Assembly: GCF_000273745.1 (NCBI RefSeq)
Contig: NZ_AKVZ01000034.1
Span: forward strand, 1-56,976
Direction of reading: 5' to 3'
Source of the DNA: Rickettsia australis str. Phillips
Lineage (GTDB): Bacteria; Pseudomonadota; Alphaproteobacteria; Rickettsiales; Rickettsiaceae
Length of the DNA: 56,976 bases
Shown here: piece by piece, positions 1-10,830 of the stretch
Layout: the number at the start of each line of letters is the position of its first letter
How positions within the stretch are numbered: the first letter of the stretch is position 1
Notes under the pieces: generated by a model
The model's database searches: none
Seen by the model: the letters and a program-made list of their open reading frames with translations, nothing else
What the model was told of the DNA's origin: nothing
Program-made: the position numbers and the translations under genes

Positions 1-797
1 GCTCCAGTTATTAGTCCGGTTTGTACCACTGACGCAACATTACCTGCATCCTCTCCTATCATTACTGTTGTTGCACTTATTGCTCCTGCTGTACTGACTC
101 CGCCTGCATTACCGTTATTAAACGTTACGGCATGCAAAGTTTTGGTCCCACCGATTACTCCGGTAAAACTTGTTCGAGTATTAACAGTTATTTCACCATG
201 ATCATTGTTATCACCGTCTATAGCTCCTGCAAGATTTATTAATGCTGGAGTTGCAGATTGTATAGTTAAGCCTGCAGTGGCACCGCCTAGGGTAATAGCC
301 CCTAAACCTGTATAATTATCAGCAGCAGCATCAAAACCATGATCTGCAGCAACTGCCTTAGTACCGGTTAAAGTTAAGCTTTTGCCGTCAGCGATAGTAA
401 CAGGTAACAGGTTACCACCTGTAACAATAGAACCGACGCTGGTATTTTGAGTACTATTTAGAGCTACGGGAGTAGTACCTGCAACATTTATAGCCGTAAT
501 AATACGACCGGCTTCATCTGCAGTGATAGTATGATTACCACCGTAAGTAAATGCCTCATTGTCTTGAGGACCGTCAGCATGATTACCATTAGCAGCTCCT
601 CCAGCCGTTATCTCATTCCAATTATTGGCAACAGCACGATTACTAAATGCTGCATCATTAACAGAAATAACACCCGCAGCAACGCCCCATGCCCCGCTAC
701 TACTCAGCATTATCGCTGCGGTTGAGGTGGTGAATAAAGCTGCTTTAAGACTTTTGTGAATTGCTTTTTGAAATAATTTTGGAGAAATATTCGCCAT
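1..797 (-). CDS. ompA: rOmpA (Sca0) autotransporter, N-terminal part, cut by window edge
   Basis: The reverse strand is open from the ATG at 797 to the window edge, about 265 codons with no stop. The protein starts MANISPKLFQKAI and continues with a hydrophobic Ala/Thr/Ser signal region and a Gly/Asn/Thr-rich passenger of beta-helix type, as in rickettsial rOmpA, a surface autotransporter adhesin of spotted-fever rickettsiae. The extended N-terminus before the hydrophobic core is typical of autotransporter signal peptides. The tandem repeat region and C-terminal beta-barrel would lie outside the window, so whether the full gene is intact cannot be seen. Several passenger residues differ from the R. 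rickettsii form as I remember it. Confidence 0.93.
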   Translation of the reverse strand, partial: MANISPKLFQKAIHKSLKAALFTTSTAAIMLSSSGAWGVAAGVISVNDAAFSNRAVANNWNEITAGGAANGNHADGPQDNEAFTYGGNHTITADEAGRIITAINVAGTTPVALNSTQNTSVGSIVTGGNLLPVTIADGKSLTLTGTKAVAADHGFDAAADNYTGLGAITLGGATAGLTIQSATPALINLAGAIDGDNNDHGEITVNTRTSFTGVIGGTKTLHAVTFNNGNAGGVSTAGAISATTVMIGEDAGNVASVVQTGLITG

Positions 798-957
798 AAT
801 ATAAACCTTAATAAAAATTAAATAGCACTGTTGTGATTTTAATACAATTTTTTAAATATGTCTATTATAATTAATAATTATATACAATATTTTACAAATT
901 TAGTATGAATATGTGGCATTTGCATTCTGCAGGGGCGGTAGCTTTGTTGCATAGCAA

Positions 958-1154
958 ATGTCATTCCCCCCGCGGAGGCAGAACCTTGTTGCATGGTTCG
1001 AGAAATCTACTGAGTAGTATACCGTGGCTTGACCACCGTATCCAGTTAAAAATACTAAAATTATTAGTATTGTTATTGTTTTTATGGACCCCGTGGTCAA
1101 GTCACAGGGTGACAACTAAAAGTACTGGATCCCCGCTTTCGCGGGGATAACATT
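958..1154. repeat. Nested palindrome: B-type inner element (1020-1114) in C-like outer arms
   Basis: The inner arms are a CCGTGGCTTGACCACCGTATC half and its near complement ending at about 1113, around a small AATACTAAA/TTAGTATT hairpin. Outside lie a TGTCATTCCCCCCGCGG half and a TGGATCCCCGCTTTCGCGG half, giving a second, outer palindrome. With the ompA leader this fills the ompA-ftsK gap; no gene is supported there. Confidence 0.75.
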
Positions 1155-1173
1155 AAGAATACGAGAATAACAT

Positions 1174-3459
<2,286 letters not shown>

Positions 3460-3505
3460 TTAGACAAGCTAATTTAATATGATCTATTAATGTCAACTTT
3501 TGAAA

Positions 3506-3533
3506 TTTACACCTTAGAAAAAAATGTTATACT
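3506..3533 (+). promoter_or_regulatory. Candidate sigma-70 promoter for map
   Basis: TTTACA at 3506-3511 and TATACT at 3528-3533 are separated by 16 bp and lie about 30 bp upstream of the map ATG in the divergent ftsK-map gap. This is read by eye in very AT-rich DNA, so it is only a candidate. Confidence 0.4.
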
Positions 3534-3563
3534 ATAAACGATTTTAAAAACTTATAATATAAC

Positions 3564-4343
3564 ATGACCATAAAAATCCACACGGAAAAAGATTTCATGA
3601 AGATGCGGCTAGCTGGAAAATTAGCTGCAGAGACGCTCGATTTTATTACTGGTTACGTAAAACCGAACGTCACTACTAATAGTTTAAATGACCTTTGTCA
3701 TAATTTTATTACTTCTCATAATGCGATTCCTGCACCGTTAAATTATAAAGGCTTTCCGAAATCGATTTGTACTTCTATAAATCATGTGGTTTGTCACGGC
3801 ATTCCAAACGATAAACCATTAAAAAACGGTGATATAGTAAATATTGATGTTACAGTAATTTTAGACGGTTGGTACGGTGATACTAGCCGTATGTATTATG
3901 TCGGTGACGTAGCAATTAAGCCAAAGCGTCTTATTCAAGTAACTTATGATGCAATGATGAAAGGGATTGAAGTAGTTAGACCCGGTGCTAAACTCGGTGA
4001 TATTGGACATGCGATTCAAAGTTATGCCGAGAAACATAATTATTCTGTGGTTAGAGATTATACGGGTCACGGTATCGGAAGAGTTTTTCATGACGAGCCG
4101 TCAATATTAAATTACGGTCGCAGCGGCACAGGTCTAACGTTAGAAGAAGGAATGTTTTTCACCATTGAACCTATGATAAATGCTGGTAATTATGACACTA
4201 TATTAAGTAAACTAGATGGATGGACGGTTACTACGCGTGATAAATCATTATCGGCTCAATTTGAGCATACTATAGGTGTGACTAAAAATGGCTTTGAAAT
4301 ATTTACGTTATCACCTAAAAAACTTGATTATCCTCCATACTAA
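3564..4343 (+). CDS. map: Methionine aminopeptidase, type I
   Basis: This enzyme removes the initiator Met from nascent proteins in the cytosol. The pita-bread fold is full length at 259 residues. The five metal ligands are visible: D95 and D106 (NIDVTVILDGWYGDT), H169 (YTGHGIG), E202 (FTIEPM) and E234 (QFEHTIG); the conserved substrate His is H79 (VCHGIPND). It stands alone, divergent from ftsK, with its own candidate promoter, and is followed by a palindrome and then radC remains. Confidence 0.97.
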   Translation: MTIKIHTEKDFMKMRLAGKLAAETLDFITGYVKPNVTTNSLNDLCHNFITSHNAIPAPLNYKGFPKSICTSINHVVCHGIPNDKPLKNGDIVNIDVTVILDGWYGDTSRMYYVGDVAIKPKRLIQVTYDAMMKGIEVVRPGAKLGDIGHAIQSYAEKHNYSVVRDYTGHGIGRVFHDEPSILNYGRSGTGLTLEEGMFFTIEPMINAGNYDTILSKLDGWTVTTRDKSLSAQFEHTIGVTKNGFEIFTLSPKKLDYPPY

Positions 4344-4382
4344 ATTGTAAGGTAAAAGTTGATTGTATGGTTTAGTCGTTTC

Positions 4383-4546
4383 GTCATTGCGAGAAAAATT
4401 ACGAAGTAATTTGACGAAGCAATCCAGTAAAAAATTCTGATTAAAGAATTTTTTTAATTATTTTCTACATTGCCATGTCGCTTCGCTCCTCGCAATGACG
4501 GTTCGGGTATCCATGCAACAACTCACTGCCTCCACGTGGATGACAT
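4383..4546. repeat. A-type palindrome (4383-4500) with right outer arm
   Basis: The left arm GTCATTGCGAG...GAAGCAATCCAG pairs with TACATTGCCATGTCGCTTCG...CTCGCAATGAC around an AAAAATTCTG/AGAATTTTT central hairpin. To the right, ATCCATGCAACAACTCACTGCC and a GTGGATGACAT end resemble the outer arm that surrounds other copies. The U-rich central hairpin could act as a terminator for map. Confidence 0.8.
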
Positions 4547-4588
4547 CAGCAACATTTTACTTATTTATAATTTGAATAAACATAAAGA

Positions 4589-5447
4589 ATGTTAGAAAAT
4601 AATTTGATAGAATTCGCTAATAGACATCTTTCTAAACCAGCTTATAGAGAGAAATTTAAAGGAGACACGGCGCAGCACCGCAGCGCATACGCTAGTACGT
4701 GAGGATGCGAGTTACCGGTTCGACGTCTAAATTACCTCTAGAATCGAAGTTTGGGAAGATGTCTAATGCTGCAATAGGTACGCATCTTATATAGGTCACC
4801 GTAAAAGAGTAAAAGAACGCTTCGTTACCGCTAGAGCAGAACATTTTTCCGATTACGCATTACTTGCAGTAATGTTATGTTCGGCTATCACTCGGAAAGA
4901 CATAAAACCTCTTGCTAAAAAATTACTTGATCATTTTGATATTACGGATTGAATGAACCTTGATAAGGAAAGGCTACTTATATTAAAGGCACCAATGAAA
5001 ATTTATATATTAATTTTACTCTAATACGTGAGCTGATAAATAGAGTATTGAAACAAAAAATAATAAATAAAAATATTATTGCTTCTTGAAGTTCTTTGAT
5101 TGATTATTTAAAAGTTAATATGGGTAATTATGCGACTCGAGCAATTTCATATATTATTTTTGAATAAGAAAAATATTTTAATTGCCGATGAGGTTTTAAG
5201 TCAAAGAACTATAGACCAAACTGTGGTATATCCACGTGCGATAATTAAACGAGCTTTATTTAACGAAGCAAGAAGCCTTATACGTGTGCATAATCATCCA
5301 AGCGGTAGCCCTGAACCTTCAAAAGCCAACATTCATATGACAAATAAGCTAGTAGAGACGTACCAAACCGTAAATATTATGGTACATGATCACGTCATTA
5401 TAAGTAATAACAAATATTATAGTTTTAAATCTAATATGTTACTATGA
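4589..5447 (+). pseudogene. radC: radC (JAMM/MPN protein), disrupted
   Basis: The start (MLENNLIEFANRHLSKP) is followed by an RPE-1 insertion, then the N-terminal helical domain of RadC (GHRKRVKERF, DYALLAVMLCSAITRKD), an in-frame TGA at about 4950 and further stops. Only the C-terminal MPN domain is open (5130-5447, 105 aa), with the metal-binding motif HNHPSGSPEPS. RadC proteins are metalloprotease-fold proteins of uncertain role. The stops and frame changes in the first half mark it as a pseudogene, although the open C-terminal part could still be translated. Its last bases overlap the start of the wecA-like gene (ATGA at 5444). Confidence 0.85.
4636..4766 (+). repeat. RPE-1 type palindromic element inside radC
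   Basis: Read in the radC frame the insert starts YREKFKGDTAQHRSAYAST, the peptide typical of RPE-1 insertions in Rickettsia proteins. The 3' part (GTCTAAATTACCTCTAGAA, then GGAAGATGTCTAATG) is nearly identical to the minus strand of the uracil-DNA glycosylase gene at 31360-31415. It carries an in-frame TGA and further frame damage. Confidence 0.8.
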
Positions 5448-6427
5448 ATATAAATAGCTATAGCACATTATTTATTTTTTCTTTTATAGCCACCGCTATA
5501 TTAACATATATATTAACTAAATATCTTACTGCAATCGGTTTAGTTGATGTACCTAGTAGTCGTCGCTCTCATGATAAGATAACACCGCGCGGCGGCGGTC
5601 TCGCTATTGTAATTGTCGTAATAATTGCTTTGAGCGGGTTTGAATATATAATGAGCAATAACCTTGCTAATTCAATAAAAATATTACCGTTATTATTGAT
5701 AATTGCCTCAATTTCCTTTTTAGATGACTTAAAAGCCGTACCTATTCTAATTCGTTTAATAGTCCACTTAATTTGTGCAGCTTTTGCTATTTTTCTTTTT
5801 TCGCAGCTAAGCTCTGTACATATACTAATATATTCTATTTTAGTTATAGCTTTAAGCGGTTTTATTAATATATATAATTTTATGGATGGTATAGACGGTA
5901 TGAGTTGTGTGGAATCTATCCATCTATCTAGCACTATGCTTATATTATGTGTTTTACAATTTTCAATTATTGATAACCCATATTTTATAGCTAGTATAAA
6001 TGTTATTATTCTTGGTTGTTCTTGTGGTTTTTTAATATTTAATTGGCATCCAGCAAAAATATTTTTAGGCGACGTAGGAAGTATTAGCCTTGGATTCTTA
6101 ACGGGTCTTTGTTTGCTCCTGCTTGCTCTTACAAATACTAATTTATTTATAGCTTGTGTTATTGCTAGTTTATATTACATTACCGATGCCGTACTAACCA
6201 TATTAATTCGACTACTCAATAAAGAAAAAATTTGGCAGCCTCATCTAAAGCATTTTTTTCAACAAGCAGTACAAAAAGGTAAGTCTCATAAACAAGTAGT
6301 ATCGATTATAGCAGTTTGTAATATATTTTTAATGATCATATCAGTTACATCTTTACATTTTCCTATAATATCTATAATGCTTGCTTTAGCCGTCATAACT
6401 TTAACAGTGCAGAGTTTATTAAAATGA
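5444..6427 (+). CDS. Undecaprenyl-phosphate sugar-1-phosphate transferase, WecA/WbpL family
   Basis: This is an integral membrane enzyme of glycosyltransferase family 4 with about ten hydrophobic segments. Such enzymes load a UDP-HexNAc-derived sugar phosphate onto undecaprenyl phosphate to start a surface polysaccharide such as O-antigen. The Mg-binding FLDDL is at 92-96, NFMDGIDG at 145-152, FLGDVGS at 207-213, and a PHLKHFFQ His motif lies near 265. The arrangement is closer to WecA/WbpL/TagO than to the peptidoglycan MraY. It overlaps the radC remains upstream and the dciA-like gene downstream by 4 bp each, so wecA and dciA-like are probably translated together. The exact sugar is unknown. 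Confidence 0.87.
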   Translation: MNINSYSTLFIFSFIATAILTYILTKYLTAIGLVDVPSSRRSHDKITPRGGGLAIVIVVIIALSGFEYIMSNNLANSIKILPLLLIIASISFLDDLKAVPILIRLIVHLICAAFAIFLFSQLSSVHILIYSILVIALSGFINIYNFMDGIDGMSCVESIHLSSTMLILCVLQFSIIDNPYFIASINVIILGCSCGFLIFNWHPAKIFLGDVGSISLGFLTGLCLLLLALTNTNLFIACVIASLYYITDAVLTILIRLLNKEKIWQPHLKHFFQQAVQKGKSHKQVVSIIAVCNIFLMIISVTSLHFPIISIMLALAVITLTVQSLLK

Positions 6428-6750
6428 AGCTAATTAAAGAGGATATTGATAAAATAGTTAGACGTGTATTCGCCAAACAACATCCATTGCTTCCTGCAAT
6501 CATGATTAACTGGACTAAAATAGTCGGGTTTAACTTCAGCAATAAAGCGTTACCTTTAAAAATCACCACCTATACTTATAAAAAACAAAAGATTAACACA
6601 CTGTTTATACAAGCGGAAGATAATACCATTGCAGCAGAACTACCTTATTATCAAGATATTATTTTGGAACGTATTAAAATTTATTTAGGCTTTGCGGCAA
6701 TACACAAAATGAATGTAACGTTTTACAAAGAAAAATCTAAGATAGGATGA
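6424..6750 (+). CDS. DciA-like (DUF721) protein, probable replicative helicase loader
   Basis: The 108-residue protein shows the DUF721 pattern: LLPAIMINWTKIVG near the start, a basic middle, then an IQAEDNTIAAELPYYQDII stretch and an ILERIKIYLGF end. DUF721 proteins include DciA, which helps load DnaB in bacteria without DnaC or DnaI. The match rests on motif spacing read by eye. It starts inside the last codons of the wecA-like gene (ATGA overlap). No long C-terminal tail is present, so it is a minimal domain form. Confidence 0.72.
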   Translation: MKLIKEDIDKIVRRVFAKQHPLLPAIMINWTKIVGFNFSNKALPLKITTYTYKKQKINTLFIQAEDNTIAAELPYYQDIILERIKIYLGFAAIHKMNVTFYKEKSKIG

Positions 6751-6806
6751 CGCTTTATACTATTCTTGCAAGGCATGGTGTTGTTTAAATGAGATCAATT
6801 TTTAGT

Positions 6807-6905
6807 TGTCATACCTGCGACTTGATCGCGGTATCCAGCTTAAAATGCTAAAATTACTAGCATTTTAAGTTATATTTCTGAATCCCCCGTGGTCAAGCCT
6901 ATACT
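6807..6905. repeat. B-type palindrome
   Basis: The left arm TGTCATACCTGCGACTTGATC and right arm CCCCGTGGTCAAGCC flank a central hairpin AAAATGCTAAA/TAGCATTTT. The right end has decayed. The 6751-7243 gap holds this element, a nested A element and a terminator, and no gene. Confidence 0.7.
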
Positions 6906-6971
6906 ACCAGACAGTTTTTGTTCTATTTTATTGCAAAAGTCTTATTATCTTGAATGTTAATTTGTGCAACC

Positions 6972-7155
6972 GTGTCATTCCCGCGTAGGCATTATTGCGT
7001 GGACCTGCTTTTCCGTCATTGCAAAAAGAATTACGTAGTAATGCGACGAAGCAATCTAGTAAAAAATTCTGATTTACAGAATTTTTTTATTATTTTTGCT
7101 GGATTGCCACGTCGCTTCGCTCCTCGCTCGCAATGACGATTTGGTATCCATACAA
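6972..7155. repeat. Nested palindrome: A-type inner element (7014-7138) with outer arms
   Basis: The outer left arm reads TGTCATTCCCGCGTAGGCAT then TATTGCGTGGACC; the right remnant is TTGGTATCCATAC. The inner A arms run from CGTCATTGC to GCAATGACG around an AAAAATTCTG/CAGAATTTTT hairpin. Confidence 0.75.
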
Positions 7156-7173
7156 ACAAAAAGCACACAAATA

Positions 7174-7208
7174 AAAAAAGGAGCCTTTAATATTAAAGGC
7201 TCCTTTTT
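7174..7208 (-). terminator. Rho-independent terminator of adr1
   Basis: GGAGCCTTTAAT at 7180-7191 is followed at once by its perfect complement ATTAAAGGCTCC at 7192-7203. A-runs lie on the left and T-runs on the right, so on the minus strand the hairpin is followed by a U-tract. It lies 36 bp beyond the adr1 stop codon and could work in both directions. Confidence 0.88.
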
Positions 7209-7243
7209 CGTGTTAATAGCTTGTCAAAAAATTTGAGATCTAA

Positions 7244-8110
7244 TTACATATCAAATCTTAATCCTGCCATTAAATTATTACCTTTATAACGGGTTCCACC
7301 AAATTTAACCTTATTTTCGGCAACATTTTTAGTATTAGTTTTTGATTTACCGTAATCTGTCCAGCTATAAACGAGTTCTACCTTCACACCTTGTGCTACC
7401 TCAAATAAAGTTCCTAAAGACAATTGATAAGCAAAGTTAGTTTTGTTTTTAGTAGTTCCTGAAAAATTAGTACTACTAATAACATTATCATTAGCAACAG
7501 TCTTAGTTAAAATATTTACTTTTTCCTTTACTAATGCAGCACCGACACCTGCTCCTGCAAACACTTTAAACATACTTACATCAATAAAGTCTACATAACC
7601 ATTAAGTAATGCACTTACAATAGTAGGTTTATGTTTTACTGATACTGTAGTAGCAGTGGTGGTAGTGGTAGTGCCATCAGGACCACTTGTAAGCACACCT
7701 CCTGGAATCACAACACCATTAATAATAAGTTGTCCACCTGCTGAAATAACTGATGGTACAGTAGTAACAGTAGAGTTAGAAGAAACATTTGTAGACTTTT
7801 TCATGTGGTTATTTGTTACCATTCCAATTGTAAAATCAGTTCTTAAATTATCCATGATATAATAACCTGCTCCAATATTACCGGTAAAACCTGTATTGGA
7901 TTTTAACTTAACAATGCTATTTGAAGGTTTTGTTTTATCCAAAACCACGCCGCCAGCATTAAGTTTTAAATACCATTGATTTTCCATAGATGATGACATC
8001 GATGAACTAGTAGATGAATCTACAGAAGAATTCATATCACAATCAGCGAATGAAAGACCAGAAGTTAAAAGTGCTGTGCTTGCAGCTGCTATTAAAAGTA
8101 ATTTTTTCAT
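7244..8110 (-). CDS. adr1: Outer membrane beta-barrel protein, Adr1-type
   Basis: The signal peptide is MKKLLLIAAASTALLTSGLSFA, followed by a mature protein with alternating beta strands that ends in Phe-Asp-Met, like an Opa/OmpX-class small barrel. Rickettsial Adr1 and Adr2 are surface proteins that bind vitronectin. The adjacent paralog at 8318 shares strand sequences such as DVFAGAGVG against KVFAGAGVG and a GLRFDM/GIRFDI end. This copy is longer (288 aa): a Ser-rich spacer sits just after the signal peptide and a Val/Thr-rich insert of about 45 residues (with a run of six Thr) sits in a predicted surface loop. A strong terminator follows. Naming it Adr1 rests on order and likeness. Confidence 0.85.
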   Translation of the reverse strand: MKKLLLIAAASTALLTSGLSFADCDMNSSVDSSTSSSMSSSMENQWYLKLNAGGVVLDKTKPSNSIVKLKSNTGFTGNIGAGYYIMDNLRTDFTIGMVTNNHMKKSTNVSSNSTVTTVPSVISAGGQLIINGVVIPGGVLTSGPDGTTTTTTATTVSVKHKPTIVSALLNGYVDFIDVSMFKVFAGAGVGAALVKEKVNILTKTVANDNVISSTNFSGTTKNKTNFAYQLSLGTLFEVAQGVKVELVYSWTDYGKSKTNTKNVAENKVKFGGTRYKGNNLMAGLRFDM

Positions 8111-8201
8111 ATTGTTAAATTTTTCCTTTAAATTTTATTAGTTGTTAGTAAACACGATATTAGATAATAATTTTAAGTCACATTGCTAAGCTATCGCTTA
8201 A

Positions 8202-8279
8202 TGTCACTCCCTGGCTTGACCACGGAATCCAGTCTTTTTGTGTATTTCTAGATACCGTGGTCAAGCCACGATATGACAT
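8202..8279. repeat. Short B-type palindrome between adr1 and adr2
   Basis: TGTCACTCCCTGGCTTGACCA pairs with CCGTGGTCAAGCCACGATATGACA around a short AT-rich centre. This copy lacks the central hairpin seen in other B elements. It lies downstream of adr2 and may end its transcript. Confidence 0.7.
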
Positions 8280-8317
8280 TAGTCTATTACCTAAAACTAT
8301 TAATATATTCTTGTTAA

Positions 8318-8992
8318 TTATATATCAAATCTTATACCAGCCGTTAAGTTGTGACTTTGATAACGCATGCCACCGGTTGGTACACTTGTTCCTTGGTAAA
8401 TTACATTCTTACTTTTTGTTCTACCGTCATCTATCCAGCTATAAGCTAGTTCTGCTTTAACACCGTCGGCAATTTGTGCAGAAGTACCTAAAGTTAGCTT
8501 GTAAGAGATATTAGTTCTGTTTTTAGTGTTAGATGAAAGACCTGTTATACCATTATATGTAATTTTCTCTTTAATTAATGCAGGACCAACACCGGCACCG
8601 GCAAAAACATCAAACATATCAAAATTAGTTAAATCTACATAACCATTAATAAGTAAACGTGTAATAGTAGGTTTATGGCTCGCTGAAACGTTAGTACCGG
8701 TAAAAGGTGCATTAGTTGCAGCTCCGGATTTCTTTAACTTTCCACCTATGATAGTACCTAATGTTAAATCGGCTCTAAAATTTTCGGAAATATAATAACC
8801 TATACCTAAATCAACCGGAACAGTCGTATTAGATTTTAATTTAACACCGGTTGCCTTATCTTTTTCTTTATTAAACATTGCTGCACCGGCATCTATTCTT
8901 AAATACCAATCATTACCCATATCATCGGCAAATGATATACTAGAAGATAAAATTGTTGCACTTGTAGCAACTATTAAAAGTAACTTTTTCAT
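8318..8992 (-). CDS. adr2: Outer membrane beta-barrel protein, Adr2-type
   Basis: I chose the ATG at 8992 (MKKLLLIVATSATILSS) because it starts directly at the signal peptide; three more codons (MLT) are possible upstream. The mature part starts near DDMGNDWYLRIDAGAAMF and forms an eight-strand type barrel ending GIRFDI. Rickettsial Adr2 is a surface adhesin that binds host vitronectin and contributes to serum resistance. It sits directly upstream of its longer paralog Adr1 on the same strand, separated by a palindrome, consistent with an old tandem duplication. Confidence 0.87.
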   Translation of the reverse strand: MKKLLLIVATSATILSSSISFADDMGNDWYLRIDAGAAMFNKEKDKATGVKLKSNTTVPVDLGIGYYISENFRADLTLGTIIGGKLKKSGAATNAPFTGTNVSASHKPTITRLLINGYVDLTNFDMFDVFAGAGVGPALIKEKITYNGITGLSSNTKNRTNISYKLTLGTSAQIADGVKAELAYSWIDDGRTKSKNVIYQGTSVPTGGMRYQSHNLTAGIRFDI

Positions 8993-9136
8993 GGTTAGCA
9001 CCTCATAATTAACTCATTAAACATTCTACTAACGGCATGTATAACATATTATATTTTTTAGTTCTATATTTAATCGGTAATTAGATTCATATAATAAAGC
9101 TTTTATAAAATTTTGTGACAAAATAAACACATATAT

Positions 9137-9466
9137 TTAATTCATATTATTTATATATTTATTAAACTTATTTTTCTCATCTTTAAATTTATCGGCATCA
9201 GGCAAGGCAGGCTTGTTCTTGGTAATATTTTTCCATCCTTTATTTTCTATAAAATCTTTTGCACGTTCTACCCATTCTATTAACTCCGGTGATTCGGGTT
9301 TGATAGCATCTATAGGACAATCAGGAACACATACACCGCAATCTATACATTCATCAGGATTGATAACTAGCATAAATTCACCCTCGTAGAAACAATCTAC
9401 AGGACATACTTCAACACAATCGGTATATTTACATTTTACGCATTCATCTGTTACAACATAAGTCAT
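9137..9466 (-). CDS. fdxA: 7Fe ferredoxin FdxA
   Basis: This small electron carrier has the [3Fe-4S][4Fe-4S] cysteine pattern: C9, C17 and C50 fit the 3Fe cluster, and C21, C40, C43 and C46 fit the 4Fe cluster, with extra Cys at 12 and 25. The spacing matches Azotobacter ferredoxin I shifted by one. The C-terminal extension (about residues 62-109, rich in Lys and Asp) is usual for the FdxA class. It starts 4 bp after the ccmC stop, so the two are probably cotranscribed. Confidence 0.94.
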   Translation of the reverse strand: MTYVVTDECVKCKYTDCVEVCPVDCFYEGEFMLVINPDECIDCGVCVPDCPIDAIKPESPELIEWVERAKDFIENKGWKNITKNKPALPDADKFKDEKNKFNKYINNMN

Positions 9467-9470
9467 TTTG

Positions 9471-10163
9471 TTATCTGTTTTTGATTTTGTCGATTAATAT
9501 AGAAGTTCTTAAAAGTAATACTAATAGAAAATATAATATAAAACTGATAAACATGATAATTAAAGGCGTTAGCATTGAAGAGTGAATAGTTGGACTCCCT
9601 AGCCTTAAAACACTAGCAGGCTGATGTAGGCTATACCAAATATTTACCGAGAATTTTACTATCGGTATATTAATCAGTCCGATAAGAGCAATAATAGAAG
9701 CAGGATTTTGTGCTTTTCTTATATTATCCGCACTATTCACTATGATAATATAGCTTAGATATAATAAAAATAATATGAGCATAGAAGTAAGCCTTGCATC
9801 CCAAGCCCACCATGTTCCCCATATAGGCTTTCCCCATAAAGAGCCTGTTATTAAGCTAATCAAAGTAAAAATAGCCCCAACATAACTAGATGCTACAGCT
9901 AACAAATAGCTGATAGTAGTTTTCCATACCAGATAACTAAAGCTGCATGCTGCCATGAAAACATAAATACCAAGTGCCATCCAAGAAGCAGGTACGTGAA
10001 CATACATAATGCGTATAAACTCACCTTGTTGATAATCTATCGGCGAAACTATAAGGGCTAAATAAAGACCTATAATCATCATTACAAGAGTAGATATAAC
10101 TAATATAGGTATTATAACCTTTAATAATTTATTAAAATAATAGGGGGTTAATAGTTTTAGCAT
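9471..10163 (-). CDS. ccmC: Heme exporter/handling protein CcmC
   Basis: This inner-membrane protein of cytochrome c maturation System I binds heme through a periplasmic tryptophan-rich loop and passes it to CcmE. Six hydrophobic segments are visible. The signature WGTWWAWD is at 115-122, with flanking histidines near 56 (YVHVPAS) and 180 (SLHQPAS) as heme ligands. The length of 230 is usual. The other ccm genes are not next to it, as is common in Rickettsia. It lies upstream of fdxA in a two-gene unit. Confidence 0.95.
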   Translation of the reverse strand: MLKLLTPYYFNKLLKVIIPILVISTLVMMIIGLYLALIVSPIDYQQGEFIRIMYVHVPASWMALGIYVFMAACSFSYLVWKTTISYLLAVASSYVGAIFTLISLITGSLWGKPIWGTWWAWDARLTSMLILFLLYLSYIIIVNSADNIRKAQNPASIIALIGLINIPIVKFSVNIWYSLHQPASVLRLGSPTIHSSMLTPLIIMFISFILYFLLVLLLRTSILIDKIKNR

Positions 10164-10225
10164 ATTTTCTTACTTCTTTATATCATTCTTGCAGAAGACT
10201 TGCGTGTGTAGACAGATTTTTCATT

Positions 10226-10328
10226 TGTCATCCCGCGACTTGATCGCAGGATCCAACTAAAAATACTAAGATTTATTAGTATTTTTAAGTTATTTTTATG
10301 GATACCATGGTTAAGCCACGGTATGACA
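10226..10328. repeat. B-type palindrome
   Basis: TGTCATCCCGCGACTTGATC pairs with CCATGGTTAAGCCACGGTATGACA around an AATACTAAG/TTAGTATT hairpin. It fills the gap between tadA and ccmC. Confidence 0.78.
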
Positions 10329-10370
10329 TCAAGCATACTTGATAATCCACTCAAGCATGCTCTACCATGA

Positions 10371-10826
10371 TTATCGTATCCTCCTAAAAAACTCTTTCAT
10401 TAATAGCCCAGAATCTTCGGCAAGAATTCCGCTATATATTTCCGGTCTATGAAAACAAGCACTACTGTTAAAATATCGTAAATTACTTTCAACTGCTCCA
10501 TGCTTGGAATCAGAAGCACCGTAAAACAAACGTTTTAACCTGCTATGAGCTATAGCCGCTGCACACATGGCACAAGGTTCTAAAGTAACGTAAATATCAT
10601 AATCATTTAAATTTTTAGAAGATATAAGATTACACACCTCATTAATAGCAATAATTTCAGCATGATAAAGAGCGTTATTTTTTTCTTCGGTATTATTATG
10701 ACTATTAACAATGATTTTTTGATTTAACCTATCTACAATCACTGCTCCGACCGGAATTTCATTTTTATCAAAAGCGAGCCGTGCTTGTTTTAAAGCTTGC
10801 TCCATGAATAGGTTATTGAAACTCAT
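10371..10826 (-). CDS. tadA: tRNA-specific adenosine deaminase TadA
   Basis: TadA converts A34 to inosine in tRNA-Arg(ACG). The zinc site is clear: H55-A-E57 (YHAEIIA) with proton-shuttle Glu57, and PCAMC with C85 and C88. I chose the ATG at 10826 ([16 protein letters not shown]), which fits the family's N-terminus; an in-frame ATG at 10850 would add eight residues. Even so the frame starts 5 bp before the end of the CDF gene, so the two are probably translated together. The length of 151 aa is normal. Confidence 0.95.
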   Translation of the reverse strand: MSFNNLFMEQALKQARLAFDKNEIPVGAVIVDRLNQKIIVNSHNNTEEKNNALYHAEIIAINEVCNLISSKNLNDYDIYVTLEPCAMCAAAIAHSRLKRLFYGASDSKHGAVESNLRYFNSSACFHRPEIYSGILAEDSGLLMKEFFRRIR

Positions 10827-10830
10827 TTCT

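Noticed and set aside
531-725. 64-residue plus-strand open frame
   Set aside because: It lies antisense to the rOmpA coding sequence and has no recognisable motif; the low-complexity repeat of Ser/Thr/Ile reflects the opposite strand.
900-1150. Open frames on both strands in the ompA-ftsK gap
   Set aside because: They are translations of the nested palindrome, and similar peptides come from the other B and C elements.
6954-7136. 60-residue frame
   Set aside because: It is made of an A-type palindrome and its outer arm.
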